Origin: Candidatus Accumulibacter proximus
GTDB taxonomy: Bacteria > Pseudomonadota > Gammaproteobacteria > Burkholderiales > Rhodocyclaceae
Length of the DNA: 31,088 bases
Direction of reading: 5' to 3'
Assembly (NCBI GenBank): GCA_016709675.1
Contig: JADJMH010000017.1
Location: forward strand, 1 to 31,088
Shown here: positions 1 through 8,749 of the stretch, one piece after another
Layout of the letters: the number at the start of each line of letters is the position of its first letter
Numbering within the stretch: the stretch's first letter is position 1
Notes under the pieces: model-generated
Databases searched by the model: none
What the model was told of the DNA's origin: nothing
What the model saw: the letters and a program-made list of their open reading frames with translations, nothing else
Translations under genes and position numbers: made by a program

Positions 1-95
1 AAATGGCCATCGCCTACGATGCGCTGAACGTCGTGGTCATTCGCGGAATACTGGTCAATAGTCCGAGCGTCGCCGAATCGAGGAAAGCTGCGCGA
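1..95 (+). pseudogene. PstS-like phosphate-binding protein remnant
   Basis: The first bases encode MAIAYDALNVVV, which closely matches the PstS segment that recurs in this window at about 1060 (MPIAYDA...). The following bases still spell a NPRNT..SLSVAEL-like text if two or three single-base gaps are allowed, as PstS proteins do at this point. The similarity fades after about base 95 and I cannot follow the rest of the domain. This suggests an upstream pstS copy, or the tail of a rearranged one, cut off by the window edge. The match is short, so confidence is modest. Confidence 0.4.
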
Positions 96-562
96 AGGCC
101 TTGCTGTACGGTTCGCTGTCTCTCAGAGCACCATCCACCATTCCATGGAAGTTGTATGTCGGCACCATCCCCCTTCGCGCTGACGCCATCAAGGCTACCG
201 CACACGAACTCAAACTCAGAAGGACCGCAGAAACCACGCCGGGGCGCCGGCCGGAAAGGCCAAGACGGACCGAGAAACCGAGGGAAGCCGAGAAGGCGAA
301 AACAAGTCCCGCTGCAGCGTGCGTTTGGCGGAAGCGAATACCGGGAACTCGGCAAACTGAAGAAGCGGCTCACGCACGCCAAGGCGTCGAAACCGGCAGG
401 ACTGCTCGTGCGCGCTGGCTGCTGCTGCTTGCACCCTGACCCAAGCGATCTGAACCGCGATACGCGATGCTGATCGCCCCTGAACCGGCGACCGACGAAA
501 GCCAGTAAGATCAGAGGCGCCAGATCTATCTGCGATCACACGGATGCTCCCGAATGGCGCAC
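96..562. other. No recognisable gene
   Basis: Several overlapping open frames of 60-156 codons exist on both strands. They overlap one another, lack ribosome binding sites and are arginine- and proline-rich, as out-of-frame GC-rich DNA is. I see no conserved motif, RNA gene or repeat in this stretch. Confidence 0.5.
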
Positions 563-588
563 CCCGCCTCGCCAGCCAGCGAGGCGGG
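563..588. terminator. Perfect inverted repeat, terminator-like hairpin without U-tract
   Basis: Ten bases (563-572, CCCGCCTCGC) pair perfectly with 579-588 around a six-base loop. No T-run follows on either strand, so it is not a canonical intrinsic terminator. It lies about 90 bases upstream of the Pho box and may insulate the pst promoter from upstream transcription. Confidence 0.5.
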
Positions 589-675
589 AATTGGGCAACC
601 CCTCTGGAGGCGAGCAAACGGAAAGGGCGAGAGCGGATCTGCGCGCCCACCCCGGGGGCAACCGCACGGGCCAGC

Positions 676-709
676 CCGTCATCAAGCTGTCACACAACCA
701 GTGAATAAT
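676..709 (+). promoter_or_regulatory. Pho box and -10 element of the pst operon
   Basis: CCGTCAT (676-682), a 4-base spacer and CTGTCAC (687-693) reproduce the PhoB-binding architecture of two 7-base direct repeats (consensus CTGTCAT-N4-CTGTCAC). The match is 6/7 and 7/7. An AATAAT hexamer at 704-709 sits 10 bases after the second repeat, where PhoB-dependent promoters carry the -10 element. The first recognisable pstS codons begin some 50 bases downstream. PhoB activation under phosphate starvation is inferred from the site; no phoB or phoR gene is in the window. Confidence 0.8.
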
Positions 710-744
710 CGACTCCGAACCCTCATCCAGACAAACCAGGATCG

Positions 745-1755
745 ATGCAGATCGTCTGCTATCCAAAACCGCTGTTCCTTCAGTCACGTTCCTGACGGCC
801 CTCTGCTAGACGACACCGCTTCTCGCCGCGCCGCCGGCGTGGTCAGGTCGATTCGGTTCGAGTACCGTTTTCCCGATCACGGAAGCTGGCGCCGAGGAGT
901 TCAGAAACCCAGGAAAGGCGCGTCAAATATCACCGTCGGCATCTCCGGCACCGGTGGTGGTAAGAAGTTCTGCCGTGGCGAGACCGACCTGGCCAATGCT
1001 TCATGACCGATCTCGAAAAAAGAAATGGAAGAATGTGCCAAGACTGGTGTGCGGTACCACAGAAATGCCCATCGCCTATGACGCAGCCTGACGGTGATGG
1101 TTGACCCGCAGAGCACCTTCATCAAGAGCATGACCGTCGCCGAGCTCAGAAGATCTGGGAACCGGCCGCGCAAGGGCAAGATCAACAGCTGGAAAGATGT
1201 GAACCACTGCCTGGCCCGACCAGAAGATCAAGCTTTATGGCGCCGGATCGGATTCCGGTACCTTTGACTACTTCACCGAAGCCATCGTCAGCAAGGCCAA
1301 ATCGAGCCGCGGCGACTTCACTGCGTCGGGAGACGACAACGTGCTCGTGCAGGGCATCTCCGGCGACAAGGGCGCTCGGCTACTTCCGGTTTCGCCTACT
1401 CCATCGAAAAGTGGAAGAAGCTCAAGGCAATCACCATCGACGGCGGCAAGGGGCCGGTCGCGCCGACACCGGAGAACGTCGACAACGGCACCTATCAGCC
1501 GCTGTCGCGACCAATCTTCATCTATCTCAGCGAGAAGTCGATCGACAAGCCGGAGATCCCGCGTTTCGTCGACTACTACCGCGAAGAACGCCCACAACTG
1601 GTCAAAGGAGGTCAAGTACATCCCGCTGCCGGCCAAAGCCTACGCGGGCAACCACTCGGCACATTGCAAGAAGAAGCTTAGTACCGTCTTTGGCGGCCAG
1701 GGAGCGAGTCGGCCTGACCATCAAGCAGCTGATGAAGCGCGAGGCGCAGCTCTGA
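745..1755 (+). pseudogene. pstS: Phosphate ABC transporter substrate-binding protein PstS (multiply frameshifted)
   Basis: PstS binds phosphate in the periplasm and delivers it to PstCA. Conserved blocks appear in order but in different frames: a signal-peptide-like stretch (FLTAL, then LLAAPPAW) near 780-835, GSSTVFPITEA near 850, SGTGGG and FCRGETDLANAS near 940-1003, MPIAYDA at 1063, KLYGAGSDSGTFDYFTEAI near 1235-1290, VLVQGISGDKGA near 1341-1375, and a C-terminus ending in KREAQL. The ATG near 745 is a guess because the N-terminus crosses frames. At least six single-base indels break the gene. The spacing of the blocks fits a full-length protein of roughly 330 residues, and the Pho box upstream fits its role. 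Sequencing error seems likelier than decay because the ligand-binding motifs are intact. Confidence 0.85.
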
Positions 1756-1925
1756 GGCGTTGGCCAGCCACTGGCACCGGGCCGGCGCCGTGAACGAAAA
1801 ACCCGGCCACTCCATTCGAAGCACGCGGTCGTCTAGAGGCTCGAACGATAGGCAGTATTCCCCTGAAACCTTTGCCGCAGCAGTTGGGCGTTCCGGCCGC
1901 CGGCGGGGCTCACGCGACACCCTCA

Positions 1926-2810
1926 ATGAACCTGCGGCGCCGCCTTACCGAACACGGCATCGAGGCCCTGCTCCTGCTGGCGGCGCTGGTCTCGGTATTT
2001 ACGACACTCGCCATCGTCGCGATTCTCGTCTGGAGTCGATTGCCTTCTTCCGCACCGTACCGCTGGTCGAGTTCCTGACCGACACGCAATGGACACCGCT
2101 GTTCGACGACGCGCACTTCGGCATCATCGCGCTTCTCTCGGGTACCCTGACGACGACGATTGTCGCCCTGCTGGTGGCACTTCCACTCGGTACCGTACTC
2201 GCCATTTACCTCTCCGAGAGTTCGCACCGTTCACGCATCCGGGAAGTGGCCAAGCCCTTTCTCCAAATGCTCGGCGGTGTCCCGACGATCGTCTATGGCT
2301 ACTTCGCGCTGCTCTACGTCACCCCCCTGCTGCGGAAGATTTGCCCGGGACCTGCCCGGCTTCAACATGCTCTCGGCCGGTCTGGTGATGGGCATCATGA
2401 TCGTCCCCTACGTCAGCTCACTGTCCGAAACGCGATGCGTACGGTGCCGATGAACATGCGTGAAGCGTCGTACGCGATGGGGGCGACACGTCTGCAGACG
2501 GCGCCTTTCGTCGTCACGCCCGCGGCGCTGTCCAGCCTCGCCTCGTCGAACATCCTCGGCATCTCGCGCGCCGTCGGCGAAACGATGGTCATCACCATAC
2601 GCCGCCGGCATGCAGCCGAATTTCACCTTCAACCCGGCCGAACCGGCGGCCACGATCACCGCCTACATCGTCCAGGTGGCGCTCGGCGACCTGCCACGGA
2701 TCGATCGGCTATCAGACGATCTTCGCCGCCAGCCTGACCCTGCTCCTGATTACCCGTTGTTCAATATCATCGGCCACATCCTGCGCAAACGCTTTCGTGA
2801 GGCTTACTGA
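1926..2810 (+). pseudogene. pstC: Phosphate ABC transporter permease PstC (multiply frameshifted)
   Basis: PstC is one of the two inner-membrane permeases of the high-affinity phosphate transporter. The ATG at 1926 opens MNLRRRLTEHGIEALLLLAA, which runs into a first membrane helix. Later blocks in other frames include LSGTLTTTIVALLVALPLG, the permease signature region MLGGVPTIVYGYFALLYVTP, MIVPYVSSLSE, MREASYAMGATRLQT (the EAA loop that contacts PstB), ILGISRAVGETMVITI and a C-terminus ending KRFREAY. I count about six frame changes, with loss or gain of one base each. The stop at 2808-2810 is two bases before the pstA ATG, a normal operon junction. A start further upstream, near 1872, is also possible. 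Confidence 0.85.
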
Positions 2811-2812
2811 CA

Positions 2813-3770
2813 ATGACCGCCAAGCCGATCACCTTCCTGCCGCCGAAGCCGACGTAGAGGCGATCCGTCGAATCATTGCCAGACACAAGACCTGGGACTG
2901 GCTGTTCGGCCTGCTCAGCGTGTTGCCCCTGATGTTCGCCGCACTGGTATTTGCCATGCTCTTCGGCCAGATGCTGAAGAACGGCCTGCCGCATCTCTCA
3001 TGGGATTTCTTTACCAGCTTCCCGTCGCGAGCGAGCGGCCCGTCGCCGGCATTCTGTCGGCCTGGGTCAGCACGGTTCTGGTGATGCTGGTGACCGCCCT
3101 AGTCGCCGTACCACTCGGCGTTGGTGCCGGTATCTACCTGGAAGAGTACGCGCCGAAAAACCTGCTCACCGACATTATCGAGATCAACGTCACCAACCTG
3201 GCCGGCGTCCCGTCGATCATCTATGGCCCCTGCTCGCCCTCGGGCTGTTCGTACTCTGGTTCGGCCTCGGCAAGGGCCCCATCGCCGCCGCTGGCCTGAC
3301 GCTTCCACCTGCTGATCCTGCCGGTGGTCATCGTCGCCGCCCGTGAAACGATCCGAACCATCCCGCAGGACATCCGCGAAGGTGCCTATGCCTGCGGCGC
3401 GACCCAGTGGCAGGTGGTTTCGCACCCATCATCCCCTTCTCGCTGCCCGGCATCACGACCGGCGTGATCATCGGCCTCGCCCGCGCAATCGGCGAAACGG
3501 CGCCGATCATCTCACCATCGGCGCGCTGACCTTCATCGCGTCCTGCCGCCTTCGCCTTTCGCCAACCCGAATCAACTGATCCTCCTTCGACCGGCTCACA
3601 GCGCCCTTCACGGTGATGCCGATCAAATGTTCAACTGGATCTCGCGACCAGAGGAGGCGTTTCCGGGCGAATGCCGCCGCCGCCGGGCTGGTACTGGTGG
3701 TGTGACCCTGTCGATGAATGCAGTCGCCATCTGGATCCTCCACCACTTCCGCAAGAAAATCAAATGGTGA
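2813..3770 (+). pseudogene. pstA: Phosphate ABC transporter permease PstA (multiply frameshifted)
   Basis: This is the second permease subunit of the Pst transporter. The ATG at 2813 begins MTAKPITFLPP; the frame then changes and continues through EADVEAIRRIIARHKTWDW and a first membrane helix (LLSVLPLMFAALVFAM). Diagnostic blocks follow: GILSAWVSTVLVMLVTALVA, PLGVGAGIYLEEYAP, NLAGVPSIIYG, a hydrophobic LFVLWFGLGKGP segment, ETIRTIPQDIREGAYACGAT (EAA loop) and GLARAIGETAPII. The protein ends IWILHHFRKKIKW at the TGA of 3768-3770. The order of helices and loops matches full-length PstA, so the breaks look like small indels and not missing segments. Confidence 0.85.
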
Positions 3771-3790
3771 GCGATTCTCACCCGACAAGG

Positions 3791-4588
3791 ATGACCATCG
3801 TGAGCACCATCCAGCACCCTCACTCGAAGCCCCAGGCCGAACTCAAGGCGCAGGCCAATGCGCTCCTTCTACTATGGTGACTTCCAGGCCTAAGAGCATC
3901 GACTTTCCGGTCCCGAGAAGAACCAGGTCACCGCCCTGATCGGCCCTTCCAGCTGCGGAAGTCGACTTTCCTGCGCTGTTTCAACCGCATGCACGATCTC
4001 TACCCGAACATGCGCTACGAGGGCGAGATCCTGCTTTATCAGACGGCGTGAACATCGTCGACCAGCAGGTCGATCCGATCGAATTGCGCATGCGCATCTC
4101 GATGGTGGGTCTCAGAAGCCCAACCCGTTTCCCAAGTCGATCTAAGAACGTCGCCTACGGGCTGCGCGTGCGCGGGGTTCACAATCGCGCCCTGATCGAC
4201 GAGAAGGTCGAGGAAGCGCTGAGCGCCGCTGCCTCGTGGGGCGAGGTCAAGGACCGGCTCAATGACCTTGCCTTCCAACCTCTCAGGCGGCCGCAGCAGC
4301 GCCGCTCCATCGCGCGGGCGCTGGCCTAGAACCCCGGATCCTGCTCTTCGACGAGCCGACGTCGGCGCTGGACCCGAGTGCCACGGCAAATCGAGGAACT
4401 CGTCGACGAACTCAAGAGAGGTTACCATCCTCATCGTGACCCACAACATGCAGCAGGCCGCGCGGGTTTCGGCCTACACCGCGTTCATGTATATCGGCCA
4501 GCTGATCGAGTTCGACGACACGAAGAAGATCTTCACCAACCCCTCGTCAAAGCTGACCGAGGAGTACATCACCGGGCGTTTCGGTGAA
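3791..4588 (+). pseudogene. pstB: Phosphate ABC transporter ATP-binding protein PstB (multiply frameshifted)
   Basis: PstB hydrolyses ATP to drive PstSCA phosphate uptake. Visible in shifted frames are FYYGDFQALKSIDF, the Walker A region GPSSCG/KST (one base lost inside it, near 3960), FNRMHDLYPNMRYEGEI, the ABC signature LSGG/QQQRRSIARALA (again one base off), Walker B ILLFDEPTSALDP, the switch TILIVTHNMQQAARVS and the typical end TEEYITGRFG. The expected stop directly after GRFG is missing because one T appears to be lost near 4585, so the given frame reads on to 4879. The start is the ATG at 3791 or the in-frame GTG at 3800. No phoU follows; a gene on the opposite strand does. Confidence 0.88.
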
Positions 4589-5537
4589 CCGCGTGGCGGC
4601 AACCCCGTTCACGCCTTCTCCGGCTCCCCGGCAGTGACTGACGATTCCCTCCGCCAGCAGCGCCTGCGCCCCCGGAGGCAGGTCGTGTCCATGCCCTTGA
4701 TGACCTGCAGCCGGGCGCCGGCAATGTGCCTCGCGGCTTCCCGGCCCGCCGCGACCGGCAGCAGCGGGTCGTCGGCACCGTGGATCACCAGAGTCGGCAC
4801 GCGGATCATGGCGAGTTCACGACGCCGATCGCCGGCTGCGACTATCGCCAGCAACTGCTGGTACGGTCCAACCGGGTAAAACGCGCGACCAACGCCGCGC
4901 TCGAGTTGCCAACAAAGTTCCGCCTGGTCAGTCAGAGGAAACCTGGACTGCCGATGACGCCCATCAGTCGCATCAGGTGATCGACCTGACTCGCCGGATC
5001 ATCCGGCTGCACTGGCCGGCGCAGGAGCTGTCGCAGGACGGACGGACGGCCGCAGGCGACACGCCAGCTGCCGCTGGCAGACATGATCGAGGTCAGGCTC
5101 AGCAGGCGCGCCGGATGACGCGCCGCCATGCACTGGCCGATCATGCCGCCCATCGATGCGCCAACGACATGCGCACGTTCGACCTGCAGCGCGTCGAGCA
5201 GGCCGATGGCATCGTCTGCCATGTCACTCAGGCGATACGGCGAACGAACCGGCAGGCCCAGCACGCCGCGCGCGATCGCGAGCAGCACCCGCGGCCGCTG
5301 TCCCCAGACGACATGTGTCGAACGGCCGACGTCACGGTTGTCGAAACGGATCACGCGAAAGCCTCTCTCGACCAGGCTGGCGCAGAACGCGTCGGGCCAG
5401 GCGATGAGCTGCATGCCCAGCCCCATGATCAGCAGGATCACCGGCGCACGGGGGTCGCCCAGACTCTGGTAGCAGAGGTCGATACCATTGGCGCGCACCA
5501 TCGCCTCGCCGTCGGGCGGCGCCGGCTCAGTGCCCAA
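4547..5537 (-). CDS. Alpha/beta hydrolase (two frameshifts)
   Basis: This is an alpha/beta-fold hydrolase of the roughly 300-residue esterase/lactonase type; the substrate is unknown. From a TTG start at 5537, preceded by GAGGG, the protein shows VILLIMGLGMQL (oxyanion region), FDNRDVGRST, and the nucleophile elbow GASMGG with Ser128. After a one-base loss near 4937 it continues PLTDQAELCWQLERG, then VPTLVIHGADDPLLP with the likely catalytic Asp. A second one-base loss near 4689 hides the catalytic His; restoring it gives GMGHDLPPG. The repaired frame ends at 4547 and overlaps the 3' end of pstB on the other strand, while the unrepaired frame ends at 4609. It is the last gene of the acyltransferase operon, so a lipid or polyester role is plausible but inferred. 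Confidence 0.82.
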
Positions 5538-6364
5538 GGCGCCCTCGCCTCGTCGCCAGCGCGGCCGCCTTGCCGCTCAACCGGGCCCGGCGACGCGGGT
5601 CGGGATACAGGTGCTCCGGAAGCCCGAGCGGTCAAATGGCTGCCACTCGCCCTCGGCCTGCGCCAGGCGATCAGCGATGGCATACAGCGTCAGCGGATTC
5701 AGGCCCATGCCAAGATGGCTGGCCTGCACCTCGATGTTGTCGGTATGCGGGCTCTCGCGTTCGAGGCTGCATTGCCATGCGACGACCCCGTCGCTGCGGC
5801 TGAAGATCGACGTTGTCGGCACCGGCGGCGGCGTGCGTAGCGGCTCGTGGATGTCGGGAGCGCCGATCTTGTGCCCGGTGGCCCATTCGTAGATGCGCCA
5901 GGCGTTGGTCGCTTTCGGGTGACCGGTAAATGGCGTTCCCATGCTGATTACCTGCCGGACGATATCCGGCCTCGCCTTCGCCAGCTCGCGTGCATAGATT
6001 CCGCCAAGACTCCAGCCGATCAGGCTGACCGAGCGGCCGTGCTCGCGGGACAGCGTGTCCAGGCGCTCGAGACAGGCGTCGACCACGCCCTCGCGCGGAC
6101 CGCGATTGATTCCCAGCCCCCAGGGGTAAGCTGTGTAGCCCCGACTCTGGAGGTAGTTGCGCAGCGGCAGCGTCGACAGGTCGCCGGTGATCAGCCCAGG
6201 AAAACCAGGACCGGATGACCATCACCGCGTGGCGCCATGCTCAACAGCGGTGTTGCCGCAATGCTCGCGCCGTACTCCCAGCCCGCGCGCATCTCCAGCG
6301 CCAGCCTGAGCCAACCCGGCGAGCGCAGGAGTCCCAGTTCGTACCACTGATGGGGTTCGTACAT
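5527..6364 (-). CDS. Alpha/beta hydrolase, lipase-like (frameshifted)
   Basis: The ATG at 6364 follows a strong AGGGAGGAGGG site and begins MYEPHQWYELGLLRSPGWLR. The N-terminal part reads HPVLVFLG before a premature stop; adding one C near 6200 restores VFPGLITGDLSTLPLRNYL and joins the long downstream frame. The nucleophile elbow is GWSLGG (Ser119), followed by AKARPDIVRQVISMGTPF, which is typical of lipases and esterases. A conserved end of this hydrolase group reads GLNPLTLYAIADRLAQ and WQPFDRSGF. The given frame stops at 5577; one more lost C would carry it to 5527 (EHLYPDPRRR...), overlapping the next gene's start by 11 bases. It sits 14 bases after the acyltransferase stop, so the two are surely co-transcribed. 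Catalytic substrate unknown. Confidence 0.82.
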
Positions 6365-6378
6365 TCTTGCCCTCCTCC

Positions 6379-7912
6379 CTAAGCTGCTGTCTTCTTACGA
6401 GCCGCAGGGTGACCTGCCCTGGCGCGTACTGTACCCGCTTCTGCCGCCGGCTTGCGCACCACCGATTCCCCTGGACCATGCATTCTCGCCGGCTCGCCGG
6501 CCACCGCCGTCGCCGGCAGTTGCTCCAGTTCGGCATAAGCGGCGGTCAGGGCCTGCGCCAGCACGGCGACGTCCGGAACGGCATCGCGGGCGACGGTCAG
6601 GCCGAAATCGAGCGAATCGCAGTAGCTGAACACCGTGATGTTGAGGCCCAGACCGTGCTCGACGATACTCAGGGCCAGCAGGCACGGATCCGGCCACCAG
6701 CGATGTAAGCGGCTGTCGCGGCCCGGGCACGTTCGAAATCGCCAGATTGGCCAGTGGCGGGATGGCTTTCGCCAGGCCCGAACGGCCATATAGCGCCGCC
6801 AGTCCGCCGACGATCCAGGGCACCCCGAGCGATGGAAAATCGGTCGGGATGATCGACCGCGCACGCGCCGTCAGGGCCTTGGCCGCGCCGGCCGCGGCAC
6901 GCACCGCGCGCAGCCGCCGCAGCGGGTCGGCCAAGTGGGTCGCCAGCCGGACCAGTGTCAGCGTCGCCTGAATGGTCGTCTCGGTGTTCCCCGCCTCGCG
7001 CAGCGACACCGGCATGGTGGCAATCAGCGACTTGCGCGGCAGCCCGCCCTGTGCCTGCAGGTAGCGACGCAGGGCGCCACTGCAGAGGGCGAGCACGACA
7101 TCGTTGACCGTCGCCCCGTGCCGCCGGGCAATCTCCTTGACCCCGGCCAGCGACAGCGACAGCGCAGCAAAGCCGCGCGCAGCGGTGATCGGCACGTTGA
7201 GCGGCGTCTTTGGACCAAACGACAGGTTCTGCCCTATGCCGGGCGTCGATCCCCGGCCGGCAGACCTGACCATCCCGGTCAGCAACTGCAGCCCCGCCGG
7301 CAAGTGGCGCGCCAGCTTCAGGTACTGGGCAGCGGTATGGCGAAAAATCGCGCCAAGCCGCTGCCCGAGACCGGGGTCTTCGGCTTCGCCCACCTGTTGA
7401 CGCCAGTCTGCAGGCACCTCTGCCGGCTCGGCGGTGGCATCGAACAGAGCGCCGGCCAGCGCCATGCCAGAGACACCGTCGAGCGCCGCATGGTGGATCT
7501 TCAGGTACAGGCCGATCTCGCCACTGGCCAGGCCTTCGATGATTGCCAGCTCCCACAAGGGATATCGACGATCGAGGAGCGTCGCGTGCAGGCCGCTGAC
7601 ACAGGCCTCGAGATCGGCGAAGCTGGCTGCTGCCGGCAGGACGATGCGGCGCAGGTGATAGGAAAAATCCGGTACGCCGCCATCAATCCACACCGGGTTG
7701 GCAAACTGCAGCGGCATCGGCGCCAGCCGGGCGCGAAAGAACGGCGCCAGCGCCAGCCGCGGCAGCAGCTGTCGCCCGATTTCGCCGGCGAAGTCCGTAT
7801 CCCGTTCGCGATCGGCCGCCGGCTCGATCAGGTACAGCGCCGCCACGTGCATCGGCGTCGCCGGTGTTTCGAGGTGCAGAAACACACCGTCCAGCCCACT
7901 CATGCTCTTCAT
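6379..7912 (-). CDS. Wax ester synthase/diacylglycerol acyltransferase (WS/DGAT, frameshifted near 3' end)
   Basis: WS/DGAT enzymes transfer acyl groups from acyl-CoA to long-chain alcohols or diacylglycerol and make storage wax esters or triacylglycerol. The start MKSMSGLDGVFLHLETP...PMHV is typical of the family. The catalytic HHxxxDG motif is HHAALDG at residues 140-146. Further family landmarks are NDVVLALCSGALRRYL, SLIATMPVSLR and SNVPGP. Two one-base losses, near 6707 and 6672, disrupt the 3' part; repaired, it continues LYIAGG, SIVEHGLGLNITVFSYCD and DFGLTVARDAVPD, ending KKTAA at 6379. Length is then about 511 residues, slightly longer than usual (450-490) because of a low-complexity tail. 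It leads an operon with two hydrolases. A perfect 12-base palindrome lies at 7975-7986 upstream. Confidence 0.9.
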
Positions 7913-7974
7913 TCATCAACCCCCCGCCCGCCACCGCCGGCCTGCCCTTGCTGGCGGTACAAAAGCGCGACTGT

Positions 7975-7986
7975 AGCGGGCCCGCT
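7975..7986. promoter_or_regulatory. Perfect 12-base palindrome upstream of the WS/DGAT operon
   Basis: AGCGGGCCCGCT is fully self-complementary and lies 63-74 bases upstream of the acyltransferase ATG. It could be an operator or part of a leader hairpin. I do not recognise a regulator for it, and such GC palindromes can arise by chance in GC-rich DNA. Confidence 0.3.
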
Positions 7987-8057
7987 CAAATTAGGGAAGG
8001 AGCGCGGTCTCGCCGCCGGCAAGCGTGATCGTGCGAATAGCCGTCACAAGGGCCACA

Positions 8058-8074
8058 GAGGGGGTATCCCCCTC
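8058..8074 (-). terminator. Hairpin at the end of the DUF1059-like gene
   Basis: GAGGGGG (8058-8064) and CCCCCTC (8068-8074) form a perfect seven-base stem with a three-base loop, starting inside the stop codon of the gene on the minus strand. There is no T-run, so termination strength is doubtful. Confidence 0.4.
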
Positions 8075-8213
8075 AGGGTTTCGACGCGCCCACCTTGAAC
8101 AGCGTGCTGAGTGTCTTGCGCAATTCCTCGTTGTCCTGGTGCCCGTGCACCGTCACCGCGTGCTGCACCGCGGCTTCGAGCAGTTCCTTCTCCGAGTCTG
8201 CTGCGATGGAAAC
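8073..8213 (-). pseudogene. DUF1059-like small protein, possibly 5'-truncated
   Basis: Reading leftward from about 8213 the frame gives VVICTVSIAADSEKELLEAA, then VQHAVTVHGHQDNEELR and a short tail ending at the TGA of 8073-8075. The pattern of an acidic-residue-rich segment followed by HAVTVHGH resembles small DUF1059-type proteins of 50-90 residues, function unknown. I find no start codon with a ribosome binding site: the frame is stopped just upstream, and a different, plus-strand coding fragment begins at 8216-8225. The 5' end therefore seems to have been lost at this junction. The family assignment is tentative. Confidence 0.45.
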
Positions 8214-8215
8214 GG

Positions 8216-8448
8216 TGCAGATCACCACCGATTGGCCAATTCAATACGGTTACCGGCCGCTCTTGCTCGAAACCTTCGTCGAGCAAGACCGCTTTCGCGG
8301 CACCACCTACCAGGCTGCCAACTGGCTCTGCCTCGGTCAAACCACCGGCCGCGGCAAGCTCGATGTTCACCACCAAGCCCTGCTGCCGATCAAGACCGTC
8401 TGGGTCCATCCGCTCGACAGGCACTTCAGACGGGTACTCTGCGGGTGA
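8216..8448 (+). pseudogene. DUF4338 (DruA-like) C-terminal fragment
   Basis: The segment reads WPIQYGYRPLLLETFVEQ, DRFRGTTYQAANWLCLGQT, TGRGKLD and then VWVHPLDRHFRRVLCG before a stop at 8446-8448. The series RYGYRP-LLETFV-F.GT.Y.AANW..LG.T.GRG is the hallmark C-terminal block of DUF4338 proteins, the family that includes Druantia DruA and many transposase-linked proteins. Only about 72 residues remain; the N-terminal two-thirds is absent, and an oppositely oriented gene end abuts it. It is best read as a mobile-element or defence-gene scar. No other Druantia gene is nearby, so a working defence system is not supported. Confidence 0.7.
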
Positions 8449-8487
8449 GTGTGTCGTTCTGGCAACCATCCAAGCGCTTACATGCCC

Positions 8488-8540
8488 GGGCTTTTTGAGA
8501 AGTTACGACAAAAAGCCCCGACCGAGAACGGAGGGGGCTT
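8488..8540 (-). terminator. Intrinsic terminator of the minus-strand PIN/HTH operon, with overlapping alternative hairpin
   Basis: On the minus strand AAGCCCC (8540-8534) pairs with GGGGCTT (8519-8513), and the stem runs directly into TTTTT, giving a normal intrinsic terminator downstream of the PIN gene. The segment AAAAAGCCC (8510-8518) also pairs perfectly with GGGCTTTTT (8488-8496) over nine bases. The middle segment can therefore join either of two mutually exclusive hairpins. This may simply be a terminator duplicated around an insertion scar. Confidence 0.65.
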
Positions 8541-8749
8541 CGTGTCTGGTGGTGCAATCACACCCTGGATCACAACTCGCTATCGGGGCATGTGAGTACT
8601 GGTGAGGGTATGAGCGGAAACGCTGCTCTTGTGACGGACGATCAGGCCGTTCCCTGCTCTATTGACTCGCACTTCCAGACTCGCGGCCGGCCATATTGTG
8701 TGCTCGCCTCGGTTCCACTCCCCCGCATTGGAGATTGCGCCCACGTCTG
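8541..8749. other. Spacer between terminator and PIN gene, no gene seen
   Basis: A 62-codon frame exists on the minus strand (8580-8768) but it overlaps the 3' end of the PIN gene, has no ribosome binding site, and shows no family motif. I see no RNA gene here. Confidence 0.4.

Noticed and set aside
216..1006. Open frames of 80-150 codons at the left end
   Set aside because: They overlap one another on both strands and part of them overlies the pstS signal peptide and N-terminus read in other frames.
4977..5840. 287-codon plus-strand frame across the two hydrolases
   Set aside because: The nucleophile elbows and oxyanion region are on the minus strand; this frame is their shadow.
6935..8098. 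387-codon plus-strand frame opposite the acyltransferase
   Set aside because: The minus strand carries the HHxxxDG motif and a family-typical N-terminus; the plus-strand product is Arg/Gln-rich with no recognisable domain.
8216..8448. Functional Druantia anti-phage system
   Set aside because: Only the last ~72 residues of a DruA-like protein remain and no other Druantia component is present.
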